Positions 12,627 to 24,433 of a DNA stretch of 64,000 bases are shown here, in pieces (within the stretch, counting starts at the first letter, position 1; the number at the start of each line of letters is the position of its first letter). A program made the translations under genes and the position numbers. The DNA comes from Dioscorea cayenensis subsp. rotundata (Eukaryota; Streptophyta; Magnoliopsida; Dioscoreales; Dioscoreaceae), in contig NC_052477.1 of NCBI RefSeq assembly GCF_009730915.1, positions 2,692,611-2,756,610 on the forward strand. Direction: 5' to 3'. The notes below the pieces were generated by a model. The model ran no database searches. It was not told where the DNA came from and worked only from the letters and a program-made list of their open reading frames with translations.

Positions 12627-12852
12627 GGGGGCTGTGCCATCCAGAAACATCTCACAGTGATATTGGATTTACATCCAACGGCTACCATCCTTTTATGCAT
12701 AGTACCAAACAATGTTAGACAATTCAAATAGTAATAATGTACAATAAACATCAGTAATCCTACATAGTTCATTATATAAATCATCATTTAATGGTTATCA
12801 TTATCAAACATTCTTAAAAAACAGTAATTTTAAGGACGTATGTTGTTGACGT
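12627..12852. mobile_element. micron-like repeat flanked by (TA)n, copy 1
   Basis: A 226-bp non-coding unit bordered on both sides by (TA)n (12607-12626 and 12853-12874). It has a TTGGAT-TTAC-ATCCAA palindrome followed by CGGCTA, and shares order and sequence with 31838-32090 (ATCCAACGGCT, CAAACAAT, AACATTCT-AA-AACAGTAATTT, GGAC). Flanking by TA microsatellite on both sides recalls the rice micron family, which targets (TA)n. The family name is an inference. Confidence 0.55.
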
Positions 12853-12874
12853 TTATATATATATATATATATAT

Positions 12875-14460
12875 TTCTGCATACAACAAAGTTGACTTAG
12901 AATTATTTGTTCTTCATATTGTTTTTCTATCAAATTGATAATTGAATATTCTATTATATATATACCTAAATAATAGATATTTATGTCGGCTTATATTTTT
13001 ATTGGTTATAATAAATTGTGAAAATTTATAAGAATTGACTATTCTAATTACATTAAAAAAAAAGAAAATATTTTTTCAAATAGTCCAAATGTATAGCCGA
13101 CAAGCTTACCTAAGTTGAAAGTTAAGCAAGCTCAACTAGAGCTTAACTCATTAAAAGTTTGATTTTTTTTTTCCAAAGTTTTAATCTTAATAAATAAGAA
13201 AAAAACTAAAAATATATATATTGTAAACTTCTTGTTGTACTTGTTTATTGCTATAACTTTCTTCCTTTTTTAAATAATTTAGTTCATTTTTTATTGTTGG
13301 ATTCAATTTCGGCGCGCATGTCTATTAATAAAAATTTTGAATAAGTCTTAATTCAATTTCAACTCAAGCAATACCTTTATGATATCCTAAATTAATGTTA
13401 TAATAATAGATTTATACTTAGTTTTAATCCATATTTAATGTTAAAAAATCATATATTAAAGTCCTCTCTCTATCTAATTATGGCTTGCATGTTTGACTAT
13501 TAATTAAGCTTTGAGTACTTGATTAGAGCTTTGGAAGTGACCTATGTTTGTCTAACATACCTTAATTCATTTAATATAAAATTTTGATTGTGAACACTTA
13601 GACCACACAAATATATATATTTGACTATATATATATATATCTTATAAAAGTTTTTGTCTTGTAAGTTATATCTTTGACATGTCAAATTAAAATTAAATAA
13701 TATACATTTACATAGCTAAATACTTCACTCATTATCATCAGTTGGACAATGATCTTGTGAACAACTAATGTTGGTTTTACATTAATTATCTCCTTTTTGC
13801 TTTGATTCATGTCACAATTGAAAAGATATTTTTCCAATGAAGAAAAAGTTCATAGTTTATATTTTTTTATTATTTTTGAAACAAATGAACTAAATATCAT
13901 TATCACCTTCATATTTTATTTATTTATTTATTTACATTTCTAAAAATTGATAGTTGTATTGTTGTCCATAGAATTGCCTCATTTGAAAAATGTAACAAAA
14001 AATTGTTGACTTTTTGCCAAATAAAACAAGCTTTTAATTTTCAAATAATTCTCAATAATAATTTCTTTAATATAAATTTATTAAAATGATCTAAATAGCA
14101 ATCTTCAAATGAGAGGAGTGTCAACTTTATTTTTTTATTTTTATAATTTTATTTTGATATGATGGATAAAGTCAAGTGTCAGATGTTTACACACCTTTTA
14201 AAATTGACTCAGCTGAAAAATATTAAAATTGGGTTACAAACTCGCTCTCACAACCAAAGATTATATTTGTGATACCACTATTCACGTTTCGAACCTGAAA
14301 AATGAAAATCTTGATGAAACAATTTTCATAGTAAAACTAGTACTATTGTTAACTAATTTTTGAAAAAAGAAATTTGTTTACAATAATTTTATTCATAAAA
14401 AGGCAAAATATATTAATAAAAATAATGTAAAAAATAATGCATGATTTCCCATTTGGATGC
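12875..14460. other. AT-rich spacer
   Basis: No exon, RNA gene or complete transposon seen. Contains short (TA)n tracts near 13612-13640 and long A/T runs. Confidence 0.6.
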
Positions 14461-14461
14461 A

Positions 14462-14818
14462 CACGTGAGTGCCACGTGATCCACGTTCTTCCGCATTTGG
14501 TAATTTTCTCGCGATCAATGATCGCGACCGTCCAACGGATTTGCGTTAAAAACGTTGGCCACGTGGCAAGTTTTGAGTGACTGAGATGATGACGTAGCAG
14601 AAAGGGCACGAGTGGGGCCCGTCACATGGACACAGTGGTCCACGTCAGCATCAACTCACAAAACTCCACCCGGTGATCCTTTGACCAGATACCCAAAGTC
14701 GTTGACCGATCCAATTAAAATCAACATTTCGTATTTCCCCATTTACCCTCCTCATCTTCCAAAATCTACCGATTTGCCACTCACCAGCATTTTTTATCCT
14801 GTGGACCCCCTATAAAAA
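14462..14818 (+). promoter_or_regulatory. G-box/ABRE and W-box cluster with TATA box
   Basis: A GC-richer island in AT-rich DNA. CACGTG occurs at 14462, 14473 and 14560 (the last as CCACGTGGC), with further ACGT cores (CCACGTTC, TGACGTAGC, CCACGTCAGC), the palindrome GCGATCAATGATCGC near 14510-14525, and W-box type TTGACC near 14678 and 14702. CTATAAAAATGG follows at about 14809. This is the layout of an ABA- or stress-responsive promoter (motif knowledge). No ORF starts just downstream; the next gene on this strand begins at 16036. It may be a distal promoter of that gene, or belong to a non-coding transcript or lost gene. Confidence 0.45.
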
Positions 14819-14879
14819 TGGCTAATTTTCTGTATGTCTAGTCGGAGAAACAGTTTTTCTTTATAACATCTTTGTAGAA

Positions 14880-14929
<50 letters not shown>
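14880..14929. repeat. (ATT)n microsatellite
   Basis: An uninterrupted ATT tract of about 50 bp, just downstream of the TATA box of the motif island. Confidence 0.95.
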
Positions 14930-15907
14930 CTTTCTGAAAAATCATTCACTAAAATGTTTTTTATACAATTTAAATTTTTATTAATTTTTTTACTATAATC
15001 TAAAATAATAATATCAGTTTTTGGTGGGTTTTCATGCTATTTTTTTTAAATCATAAAAGGAAATAAATTCTACAACAAATTACATTAAAATCTTGATTAT
15101 TATATTTAATTTTTTAAATTTTAAGAACTTGGCCAATAATTTTAAATAACTGGTACACAATTCAAATGTTCGAAGATTTGAAATTTTATAACAATTTCAG
15201 AATATAAATTCCATTCAATAAAAAAAAAAAAATCAAATTCTTATACAAATATAGGAAAAATTTACTTTTATAATAAATATATTGATAAACAGAGAAATTA
15301 AAAATACCTATAAATGTAGAGTTAGTAAATTTTACGATATGATCTTTGGTTATCCTCGAAACAAATATCCTATAAATAGAACCTGGTGCCAATAGATCAA
15401 AAGATCGATCACATTTAGTTAGAATATGTAATAAATATTTTTTTTTTTTATGTAATCCTATAATCTTGTGCTTTTTTTAGGGAGGGAGGGGGCATATATA
15501 ATTATGAAAAATTGTTGGGTGTCTCCGAATAACAAAACATTTAACATCAAGGGCATTAGTGACAGTGAGAAATCAAAGTACACTGTGTAGAATCTACATA
15601 TGATTTATCCGTTCCAAACATTTTTCATTCAAGTCCTTTATAAAATTAAAAATTACAAAACAATCCCTCACCCTCTCCTTTTTTATATGGAAACCCCCAA
15701 ACCAATTGAAAAGCCTAAGAAATAGACACAATCACAGGAGATGTGAGAAGACGAATCATTAATTAATTAATTAATTAATTAAAAAATTTAATTAATTATT
15801 TACTTACTTAATTTATTAATATTTATTTATTAATATTAATCATACCATTCATTTCATCCACCCCCCTCTTCTTTCTCTTCTCCCCAACCTCTTCCTAAAC
15901 CTCTCTT
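14930..15907. other. AT-rich upstream region of the receptor kinase gene
   Basis: No coding signal. Holds a tetranucleotide ATTA tract at about 15757-15782 with an imperfect palindromic continuation to about 15840. Confidence 0.6.
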
Positions 15908-15920
15908 TATATATATAAAA
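15908..15920 (+). promoter_or_regulatory. TATA box of the LRR receptor kinase gene
   Basis: TATATATATAAAA lies about 120 bp before the start codon at 16036, preceded by a C/T-rich stretch (15860-15907) typical of plant core promoters. Two short upstream ATG frames (15983 and 15996) end before the main start. Confidence 0.5.
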
Positions 15921-16035
15921 ATTATAACTATTAGGGTTCCGGTCACCGCCTTCAACTCTTACCTCCTGTGTTACCTCCCGGCAATGGGATTGGGGCAATG
16001 GCGGGGACCAGGTGAGAGACGGTGAGCTCACCGCC

Positions 16036-19000
16036 ATGCCAGAGCTTCTCCTGGTGTTCGTCTTTGCCCTTCTCTTCGGGTCGCCGGCGCCGGCGACGGC
16101 CCAGAACCTCACGTCCGGCACCGATCTCGCCGCACTCTTTAGCCTTCGTTCATCGCTAGGGCTCCGTGCGCGAGACTGGCCTCGCCGCTCCGACCCCTGC
16201 TCGACGTGGACTGGTGTTTCCTGCCGTGGAGGCCGCGTTGTCGCTGTGAACGTCTCCGGCCTTCGCCGGACTCGACTTGGCCGGCTTAACCCCCGGTTCG
16301 CCGTGGACGGGCTGCGCAACCTCACTCGTCTTCAGTCCTTCATCGCCTCCGGGTTTCTTCTCCCCGGCCGGATCCCGTCCTGGTTTGGCTCTGGTCTCTC
16401 GAGCTCTTTCTCCGTTCTCGTTCTCTCCGCCGCTTCCGTCACCGGCGACATCCCTCCGAGCCTCTCCCAGCTTTCCAATCTCTCTTCCCTCGACCTATCC
16501 TCCAACTTTCTCTCTGGTTTGATCCCTCCCGCTCTCGGAACCCTACCAAATCTCCAAACCCTAACCCTCTCATACAACAATCTCACTGGCCAAGTTCCCC
16601 CACAGCTTGGCAACCTCTCCGGCCTCTCTTCTCTTGATCTCAGCTTCAATTCCCTTCTCGGTGCTATCCCAGACGACCTCAAGAATCTCAGAAGCTTGCG
16701 CAGCTTGGATCTCGCCGGCAACTCACTCTCCGGGTCTCTTCCAAGTGCTCTCTTCTCCGGCCTCTTGTTTCTCCAGTCTGTGATCATTAGTCGGAATAAC
16801 TTCTCCGGAGCTATCCCGGCTTCATTCTGGTCTCTCTTGGGGCTTGAATTTGTTGACCTCTCACACAATAACCTCACTGGAACCCTTGAGGACATTCCTC
16901 TGGCCAATGCCAGTGCGGGTGCCAATGTTTCTAGAGCTGCCTTCAATCTCTCCAACAATCTGTACTACGGGCATGTCCCTTCTGGGTTTAATACCCTCTT
17001 TGCAAAGTATGTTTTGGTTGATCTCTCTGGAAATTACTTCCAGGGCTCAGAGCCCGCCGTGGATTCAACAAAGAATGTGTCTTTCGCTGGGAATTGTCTC
17101 CGGGGTCCACCTGGCCAGAGGAGTGTCTCAGAGTGTCAGCAGTTCTATGCGGCGAGAGGTCTTTCTTTCGATTTCCCTGCAGCCCCAACACCGGCTACAC
17201 CACCCGTCGTCTCCCCGGGATCAAACCGAAAGAAGAGAGGATGGAGTCTGAAGTATATATTGATTAGTGTTTTTGGCGGCATTGTGCTTCTAGTACTTGT
17301 GATTGTGTTTATTGTGCTTTGCTTGATGAGATGTGGAGGCCAAGCTGCTGAACAGAGAGAGAGTGGTGCGAATGCTGTGCCTTCGGGAGCTGGACCGCCT
17401 CCTTCTGGTGCCTCTGTTAACTTGTCGGCTGTCGGGGATTCATTTACTTATGATCAGTTGATCAAAGCAACGTCAGAGTTTAGTGATGATAATCTTATCA
17501 AGCACGGGCACTCAGGAGATCTCTTTCATGGTATCTTGGAAGGTGGGGTTCCCGTGGTGGTGAAGAAAATTGATTTGCGTGTTGTTAAGAAGGAAGGCCA
17601 TGCCATTGAATTGGATGTTTTTGCTAAGGCTTCACATTCAAGACTGGTCCCATTGTTGGGGCACTGTTTGGATAATGAGAATGTGAAGTTTCTTTTGTAT
17701 AAATTTATGCCCAACAGAGATTTGTCTAGTGCGTTGTACAGAAAGAACGAGTCGGAAGAGGAGGGTTTGCAGTCTTTGGATTGGATAACAAGGTTGAAGA
17801 TTGCGACAGGAGTGGCTGAGGCTCTATGTTTTCTACATCATCAGTGCGTGCCGCCCTTGGTTCATAGGTATTTTCTATCTTTACTGAAATCATTCTTATA
17901 TCTTTTTTCTACAATTGTGTTCTTTATCAATTCAGAAATATCAGCACTGCAATTTCTATTGATATTAAGTTATTTTAATAACAATGTGATTGCTATTTCA
18001 CTTTTATGACAGTGATGTGCTTATATTGGGGTTGAAGAAATTCTTGGAAGACTTGTTGCTTGAGCTGCTTTGATTAAAATAAACTAATAAATGAAACTAT
18101 CGCACCGGATGTTTCATTTTATTAAGTTTTGCTTATTTGTCATGATGTTCTATGTGATTACTTTTTTTTAATTATCTCATCAATCTATCTTATCAATTAT
18201 CTAGCAAATGCATGAAATCTTTTTCAAGAAGTGTAGCAGAGTTTACATCAAGCTGATTTGCTGAGCATTGCTTTAATCATTTTTGTATTTTAGTGGGACT
18301 CTTATGTGCTTCCATCTCCCGGCAACTTCTACAATAATTATTGTCTAGAATTTTGAACCTGATATCACCCACTTATGTTCCATGTACTTAAAGGATGTTT
18401 TAGGGGCACCAATTTATATATTCTGTTTACTGATTCAGTTTTTGTAGTCGTCAAATGGATAATCCTTTTGACTAGAGCTGGTTATGTGTAGTTGTCACCG
18501 AAACATGCGCACGTGTTGTTCCTCCTGTTTATTTTTGTTTCTTCCTAGTTTTTGTTCCTTCTGTATGCTAAGGAGGGGGATATTCAGTTTTAGGCCAGAG
18601 GCTAACCATCACCATTTGACTAGCCTCTTTCTTTGTCGTATTGCGATACATTACGGTCCAAATTTCTTGGACTTATTTGGGAGCTTAGCCCCAGTTTACT
18701 GTTGCTTTGGATTATCTTGATGTTTTATTCTTTAGCCTCAACGTATGACCTTTTTTTTTGGAGTCCTTTATTACCATCTTCCCCTATATGTCCTTTTTTT
18801 TTGGAGTCCTTTATTACCAACTTCCCCTATATGTCCGCTTGCCATGCCAAGCCTCTCTCATGTGGCTGACTATTAGTTCTAAATGCGTGTGAATAGCTGG
18901 ACTTTTACTTGTTTATGAAATCATTTTCCCAGATATTACACCACCAATCTTGGTGTCTTCACTAGACAGCTATGTACATCATATGTAGATGAGTATACCA

Positions 19001-21354
19001 TGATGGTATAATGTGGAAAGAGGATTTGTTTAGATATTTGGTTATGTTTGATTTTTGACAATTTTGGAAACCTGAGCAATACCAAGTCTGTCTCTGATTG
19101 GTTAAGATATTACTTTCGATAAATAAAGTAATATGTGAAATTGGAGAGATATGATTGTTGCACTAATTCTATATGCACACCATTTTAGTAGCTTAAAAAA
19201 TATTATTATTATTGTTGTTGTTGTTGCTGTTGTCGTTTCTTCAAGTATATAACAGTCTGGGATCTAAGTTTGTCTCTATTCAACTTGACTGTGAGATAAA
19301 TGATATACACACACACGTGTTTCTCTTTTCAAGATGCAGGATATTAGATTTAGACCTACTAACCAGTATTAATCATCAATTGAAACTATATATTTCCTGT
19401 GATTGCAGAGATATTCAGGCAAGCAGCATCCTTCTTGATGATAAATTTGAAGTGCGGCTTGGAAGTTTAAGTGAGGTATCTCCTCAAGAAGGGGATGGTC
19501 ACCAGAAGGTCATCACAAGACTGCTGCGATTTTCACAGTAAGTTTTCTTCTTTATTATTGTCCTTGATGAGTCTGTATTGTAACAAATCCATTTCCAAAT
19601 GTAGTATACTTGCACTATTAGGAAGCAACTAATTCTTTTGTGATACACCTATTTACGTGTCTTGACTACACATTATACTTGATGTTGAGAGCTTAAAACT
19701 TTTTCCAACATTAAGTTTTTGTCTACGGTGTGCCTATAATCAATGGCTTCGCTTTGAGATTTTTGAGGTACACCTATTCTCTTATATCTTTTAGAAATAG
19801 AGTAAGTCTGGCCTTTTCAGTTGTGCTCACTCCCATTTTGGAGCACTATCTCTTCTAGGAGCATCTGTATTAGCTTTCGAAGGTTTCTGGCTTGGCATGA
19901 ATAGAATGAACATCTTTATTAATAGTTTAGCAATTAAGTTATATGAAGAGGTTGTTTTCTGTGCTCAATTGATGAACTAGTCTATGATTTTCAATTATAA
20001 CTTGATTGGTACATTGGGATATGTAATCACTCCCCTGTTAGGCCTTAAACTCCTGGTTGTTGTACTCTGAATTTTTAAGGACTAAAAGGCATGTAGAAAG
20101 TGCCTTGAGGAAGGATAATATTGTGTAATTCTCTGTCCTTTTTTCTATTTAATACGAAATGTTTCTTTCGACCATTGTCATTGCAAGTATTGCCATTCTC
20201 AATCCAGATGATGCTTTTTCCATCAGTTCATCACTGCTTTATTCCGCTTACAAGTTACAATACTGGTTTCTCCATGAAGCCTAGCTGCTACTGTATTCTT
20301 TTTCTCTGTCTTGCTTCGATTCAATAGATGCCTCATTATTCATTAAGTATGCCTTCTTATCGAGAATGTGAAAAATATGCTTAGTTCCTGTGGATGAAGG
20401 AGTTCTAGTCGTCGATATCTTAGTTCAGTAGTATTGGAATGAATGCTACTCCCGTCATAGTTAATTCACTTCTCTGAAATTGTCATTTGTCGTCATCTCT
20501 CCACTTGCACCCTTATAGCCTTTCATCCTTTTCTTCATTCAATTTTCTACCAAATGTAAAATAAAATTACTTCTTTAAAACAATATAGGAAGATCTACAT
20601 CTATTGTCTTAATGAGAAAGACGCTATTTTTCTTATCAACCTCACTTTGTTTATTTTGATCTTTATGTGCAGGACATCGGAAGCAAGCTCATCTGGTATG
20701 CACAGATGACTCTGTCAACCAATCTTGCTTATTTATTCAAATATTATTTTCGTTTATCTTTTCTCCATTATTTTCTCAGGTTCCCCTCCTTCAACATGTG
20801 CATACGATGTATATTGCTTCGGAAAAGTGTTGCTTGAGCTGGTGACAGGTAAACTTGGGATCAGCGGATCTGATAATGCAATGACAAATGAATGGATGGA
20901 CCAGACACTGCCTTACATCAGCATCTACGAGAAGGAACTTGTTACAAATATTGTTGACCCATCTCTCATTGTCGATGAGGACCTCTTGGAGGAAGTATGG
21001 GCCATGGCGATTGTGGCAAAGTCTTGCCTGAACCCAAAACCTTCGAAGCGGCCACTCATGAGGTACATCTTAAAAGCATTAGAGAACCCTCTTAAGGTAG
21101 TGAGGGAGGAGAACGGTTCGGGCTCTGCCCGACTCCGTGCCACATCATCACGAGGCTCTTGGAATGCTGCATTGTTCGGAAGCTGGCGACACAGCTCCTC
21201 AGAAATCCCTGTGCCACCGAGGGAGGACAATACTTTAAAGAGGTCAGGAACAACGAGGTCTCAAGGGAGTTGCGGAGAGCACTCGTTCAACCACAAGAGA
21301 CCATCAAAAGAGATCTTCCCCGAACCATCAGGTGCTCGTGACACCAACGACTAA
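16036..21354 (+). CDS. LRR receptor-like pseudokinase (At2g16250-like), 852 aa
   Basis: Four exons: 16036-17867, 19409-19537, 20673-20695 and 20780-21354, together 2559 nt, all GT-AG and in phase. The start is the first in-frame ATG. Residues 1-23 form a signal peptide; an LRR N-terminal cap follows (DPCSTWTGVSC), then about ten leucine-rich repeats to residue about 345, a Pro/Ser linker, a membrane helix at about 406-432 and a kinase-like domain from about 471. The glycine loop is degenerate (HGHSGDLFHG), the VAIK-type Lys seems kept (VVVKKID), the catalytic loop reads HRDIQASS, without the usual Lys and Asn, and no DFG is present (VRLGSLSE). It therefore looks catalytically dead, as in the Arabidopsis At2g16250 group. 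Likely a plasma-membrane co-receptor or scaffold. The 575-nt last exon adds a Ser/Arg-rich tail. The HRD motif is split by intron 1. Confidence 0.92.
18749..18834. repeat. 43-bp tandem duplication in intron 1
   Basis: Two adjacent copies of a unit that starts CC(T)n GGAGTCC and ends CCCCTATATGT, differing at about one base. They lie within the first intron of the receptor kinase gene. Confidence 0.85.
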
Positions 21355-22160
21355 TGAGAGGTTTTCTTGTGATTCTTTTTCAAAATAATTCTTCCGGGCA
21401 CCCCATTCGAGTGCCCGAAGGTCTTCCAGCCTCTGATTCGCAGCTCATCTTCTGCTGCAACTCAGAGTGTAAAGGCAAATTAAGTGGATTCAGAGTACAT
21501 TCAGTTCTGATTCTTTTCTTTTCTTTCTCTGCCTGGAATTGGATTTTGAAATTCAAAAATGGTGGGAAGGGGGGGTCTTTCAGGCTGCACCACAGGGTTG
21601 AGTCCTGGTTTTACTGTTTTAGTCACAGTGAAAGAAAGAATGTGACTAGAGAAAATGCTTCTAAGTTAGTGTTTTTAAGTTAAATTTGGTGTAATGTATT
21701 CTTCATTGGTGGTATTTTTTCTGGCAATGTAAATTGGATTGACAAGTTTTACTGCCCTTTTTTGAGCAGTAAACAAAGAAAACATTTCAAGAATTTTCTC
21801 TTCTCAAAGTTGAATCTATCATGTCATTGCAGTTTATTGTTTGTTTGTTTGTGTTGTGAGTGTGTATATATATACACACATATTAATGATGTTCTCTTGA
21901 TGAAACTGGATTTATTTGAGCGTCTCTTTGTTTAAGGAGGTGGTGGGGGAAATGTGGGAGTTGAGAGAATTTTTCCATCATTTTTATAAAAAAATTAATT
22001 GTAGTAAATCACCTCACTTGAATTATTTATTTATTTTTATTTTTTGTAAGAATACAATCCTCAAAAGAAGAAAAAATTGTTATAAAAATAAATTAAAATA
22101 TGATTTGAATTGTAATATTATTAAATAAATTTAGAAATGGAGAAAAAAAATAAAATTTAA
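21355..22160. other. 3' flank of receptor kinase gene and spacer
   Basis: Probably the 3' UTR at first, with moderate GC up to about 21800, then AT-rich spacer with a TATATATATACACACA tract near 21865. No further gene. Confidence 0.6.
22141..22160 (-). terminator. Pol III T-run after tRNA-Gln
   Basis: Just downstream of the tRNA on the minus strand the transcript would read TTTAAATTTTATTTTTTTT, which gives suitable RNA polymerase III termination runs. Confidence 0.7.
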
Positions 22161-22232
22161 AGGTCCCACCGAGATTTGAACTCGGGTTACTGGATTCAGA
22201 GTCCAATGTCCTGACCACTAGACCATGGGACC
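22161..22232 (-). tRNA. tRNA-Gln (anticodon CUG)
   Basis: A 72-nt cloverleaf on the minus strand: acceptor GGTCCCA pairs with TGGGACC, discriminator T. The D-arm region has TGGTCTAGTGGTCAGGAC (A box), the anticodon stem TTGGA/TCCAG encloses CTCTGAA with anticodon CTG, and the T arm has GAGTTCAAATC (B box). No intron, and no CCA is encoded, as expected for a nuclear gene. Confidence 0.93.
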
Positions 22233-22295
22233 TTATGCGAATGCCATGAATATTTAATCTATTTTATATCTTTAACAACTTCCCTTCACTAGTGA

Positions 22296-22421
22296 TTTGG
22301 CCAACCATTCCGAGCAGTTCGTGGTGATGGCCGGGATTCCGGTGTGGGAGACGGAGGAGAAGTTGGTACTTTCGGCCGCCACGGTGGAGGTGACGTACGT
22401 GTGGAGCTTAGGAGGATGACG
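22296..22421 (+). pseudogene. possible GC-rich gene fragment
   Basis: A short GC-rich block in AT-rich DNA. One frame stays open for about 40 codons to TGA at 22419 (MAGIPVWETEEKLV, AATVEVTYVW). No splice context, no partner exons and no family that I recognise; it could be a captured or decayed exon. Confidence 0.25.
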
Positions 22422-23292
22422 GTGGAGGACGGCGACACTTCATGTATGTATGGATCTCAACCGTTTGATTGAAGTCTTCCTTGCGTGTTTGCTGCATGCA
22501 TGGTTTTTCTATTACGTGGCTTTTAAGTACTAATAATGAATTGATGGCTATGTCGTATGCGTTTTGTATAATTAATTTTACTTATTATTAGTATTTATTT
22601 ATTTATTTTTTAAGTCAGGGGATCTAGAGGGGATAGCGCAGAGAGAGAAGACGCTTTGGTTGGAAGTTGGAAGTTGGAAGTTGGAAAGGGAAGGTGGTGG
22701 AGTGAGACGGAGATGTAGTGGTGTAGGCAAGGGTAGATTAGGTGTGTTGGGATTATTATTATTATTGTGTCTAACGAGACTTAAATTTGAAATACTTGAA
22801 CATCTTATATTCGCTTTTTAAGTGGGGTCCATTTTAATAGATTATGAACTCTTTTGTTTAATTATTGTTGTGAGTAACACATGCCATGGTGGATATATAT
22901 ATATATATATATACATATATAATACAATTAAGTTAAACATGGTTGTTTTTATAACTAAATTATTAACTTAATTTTATAAATTTTTGTATTTTTTGGATGA
23001 TAAGAGATTATGAATGATAATTTAGTTGTCTCGTTGAATATAGTTATTTTTTTTAGTTAGATACATCATGACAATAATAGTTGTTCAAATTATAGTTAAT
23101 ATTTTTTTTAACTTATGTATATTCTAATTGTAGTTATATTATTAACTATTTTTTATTATAGATAATTATTTTTATTAAATAATTTCTTTATACTTTAACT
23201 TCAGCCCCTCTTACCGGAGTTCTGGTACTACCATTGCCTCCATGTCAATGCTCTCAATCCCCATTACCTAAAGCATGGGTAGGGTTTGCATG
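22422..23292. other. spacer before assembly gap
   Basis: Contains a short tandem run of TTGGAAG units (about 22660-22687), (TA)n at about 22892-22913 and AT-rich DNA. No gene seen. Confidence 0.6.
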
Positions 23293-24292
23293 NNNNNNNN
23301 NNNNNNNNNNNNNNNNNNNNNNNNNNNNNNNNNNNNNNNNNNNNNNNNNNNNNNNNNNNNNNNNNNNNNNNNNNNNNNNNNNNNNNNNNNNNNNNNNNNN
23401 NNNNNNNNNNNNNNNNNNNNNNNNNNNNNNNNNNNNNNNNNNNNNNNNNNNNNNNNNNNNNNNNNNNNNNNNNNNNNNNNNNNNNNNNNNNNNNNNNNNN
23501 NNNNNNNNNNNNNNNNNNNNNNNNNNNNNNNNNNNNNNNNNNNNNNNNNNNNNNNNNNNNNNNNNNNNNNNNNNNNNNNNNNNNNNNNNNNNNNNNNNNN
23601 NNNNNNNNNNNNNNNNNNNNNNNNNNNNNNNNNNNNNNNNNNNNNNNNNNNNNNNNNNNNNNNNNNNNNNNNNNNNNNNNNNNNNNNNNNNNNNNNNNNN
23701 NNNNNNNNNNNNNNNNNNNNNNNNNNNNNNNNNNNNNNNNNNNNNNNNNNNNNNNNNNNNNNNNNNNNNNNNNNNNNNNNNNNNNNNNNNNNNNNNNNNN
23801 NNNNNNNNNNNNNNNNNNNNNNNNNNNNNNNNNNNNNNNNNNNNNNNNNNNNNNNNNNNNNNNNNNNNNNNNNNNNNNNNNNNNNNNNNNNNNNNNNNNN
23901 NNNNNNNNNNNNNNNNNNNNNNNNNNNNNNNNNNNNNNNNNNNNNNNNNNNNNNNNNNNNNNNNNNNNNNNNNNNNNNNNNNNNNNNNNNNNNNNNNNNN
24001 NNNNNNNNNNNNNNNNNNNNNNNNNNNNNNNNNNNNNNNNNNNNNNNNNNNNNNNNNNNNNNNNNNNNNNNNNNNNNNNNNNNNNNNNNNNNNNNNNNNN
24101 NNNNNNNNNNNNNNNNNNNNNNNNNNNNNNNNNNNNNNNNNNNNNNNNNNNNNNNNNNNNNNNNNNNNNNNNNNNNNNNNNNNNNNNNNNNNNNNNNNNN
24201 NNNNNNNNNNNNNNNNNNNNNNNNNNNNNNNNNNNNNNNNNNNNNNNNNNNNNNNNNNNNNNNNNNNNNNNNNNNNNNNNNNNNNNNNNNNN
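23293..24292. other. assembly gap of exactly 1000 N
   Basis: All bases are N. The round length points to a scaffolding gap of unknown true size. Apparent open frames across it are meaningless. Confidence 0.99.
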
Positions 24293-24433
24293 TTAAAATT
24301 TTTGAAAATCTATACTTTTCAATGTATAAAATTTTTTTCTACTAAAATTTTAATCTAAAATTATGGATATGTATAATTCCCACCAAAACTTATCCTATAA
24401 AATAAAGCATTGGTAAGACAATGTTATCATTCA

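Noticed and set aside
12470-12787. 105-codon minus-strand frame
   Set aside because: It crosses a (TA)n tract and the micron-like repeat; no protein features.
15849-16958. Minus-strand frames of 158 and 208 codons
   Set aside because: Shadows of the GC-rich first exon of the receptor kinase gene, whose plus-strand frame has clear signal peptide, LRR and splice structure.
23234-24358. Very long open frames
   Set aside because: They run through the 1000-N gap and have no sequence content.
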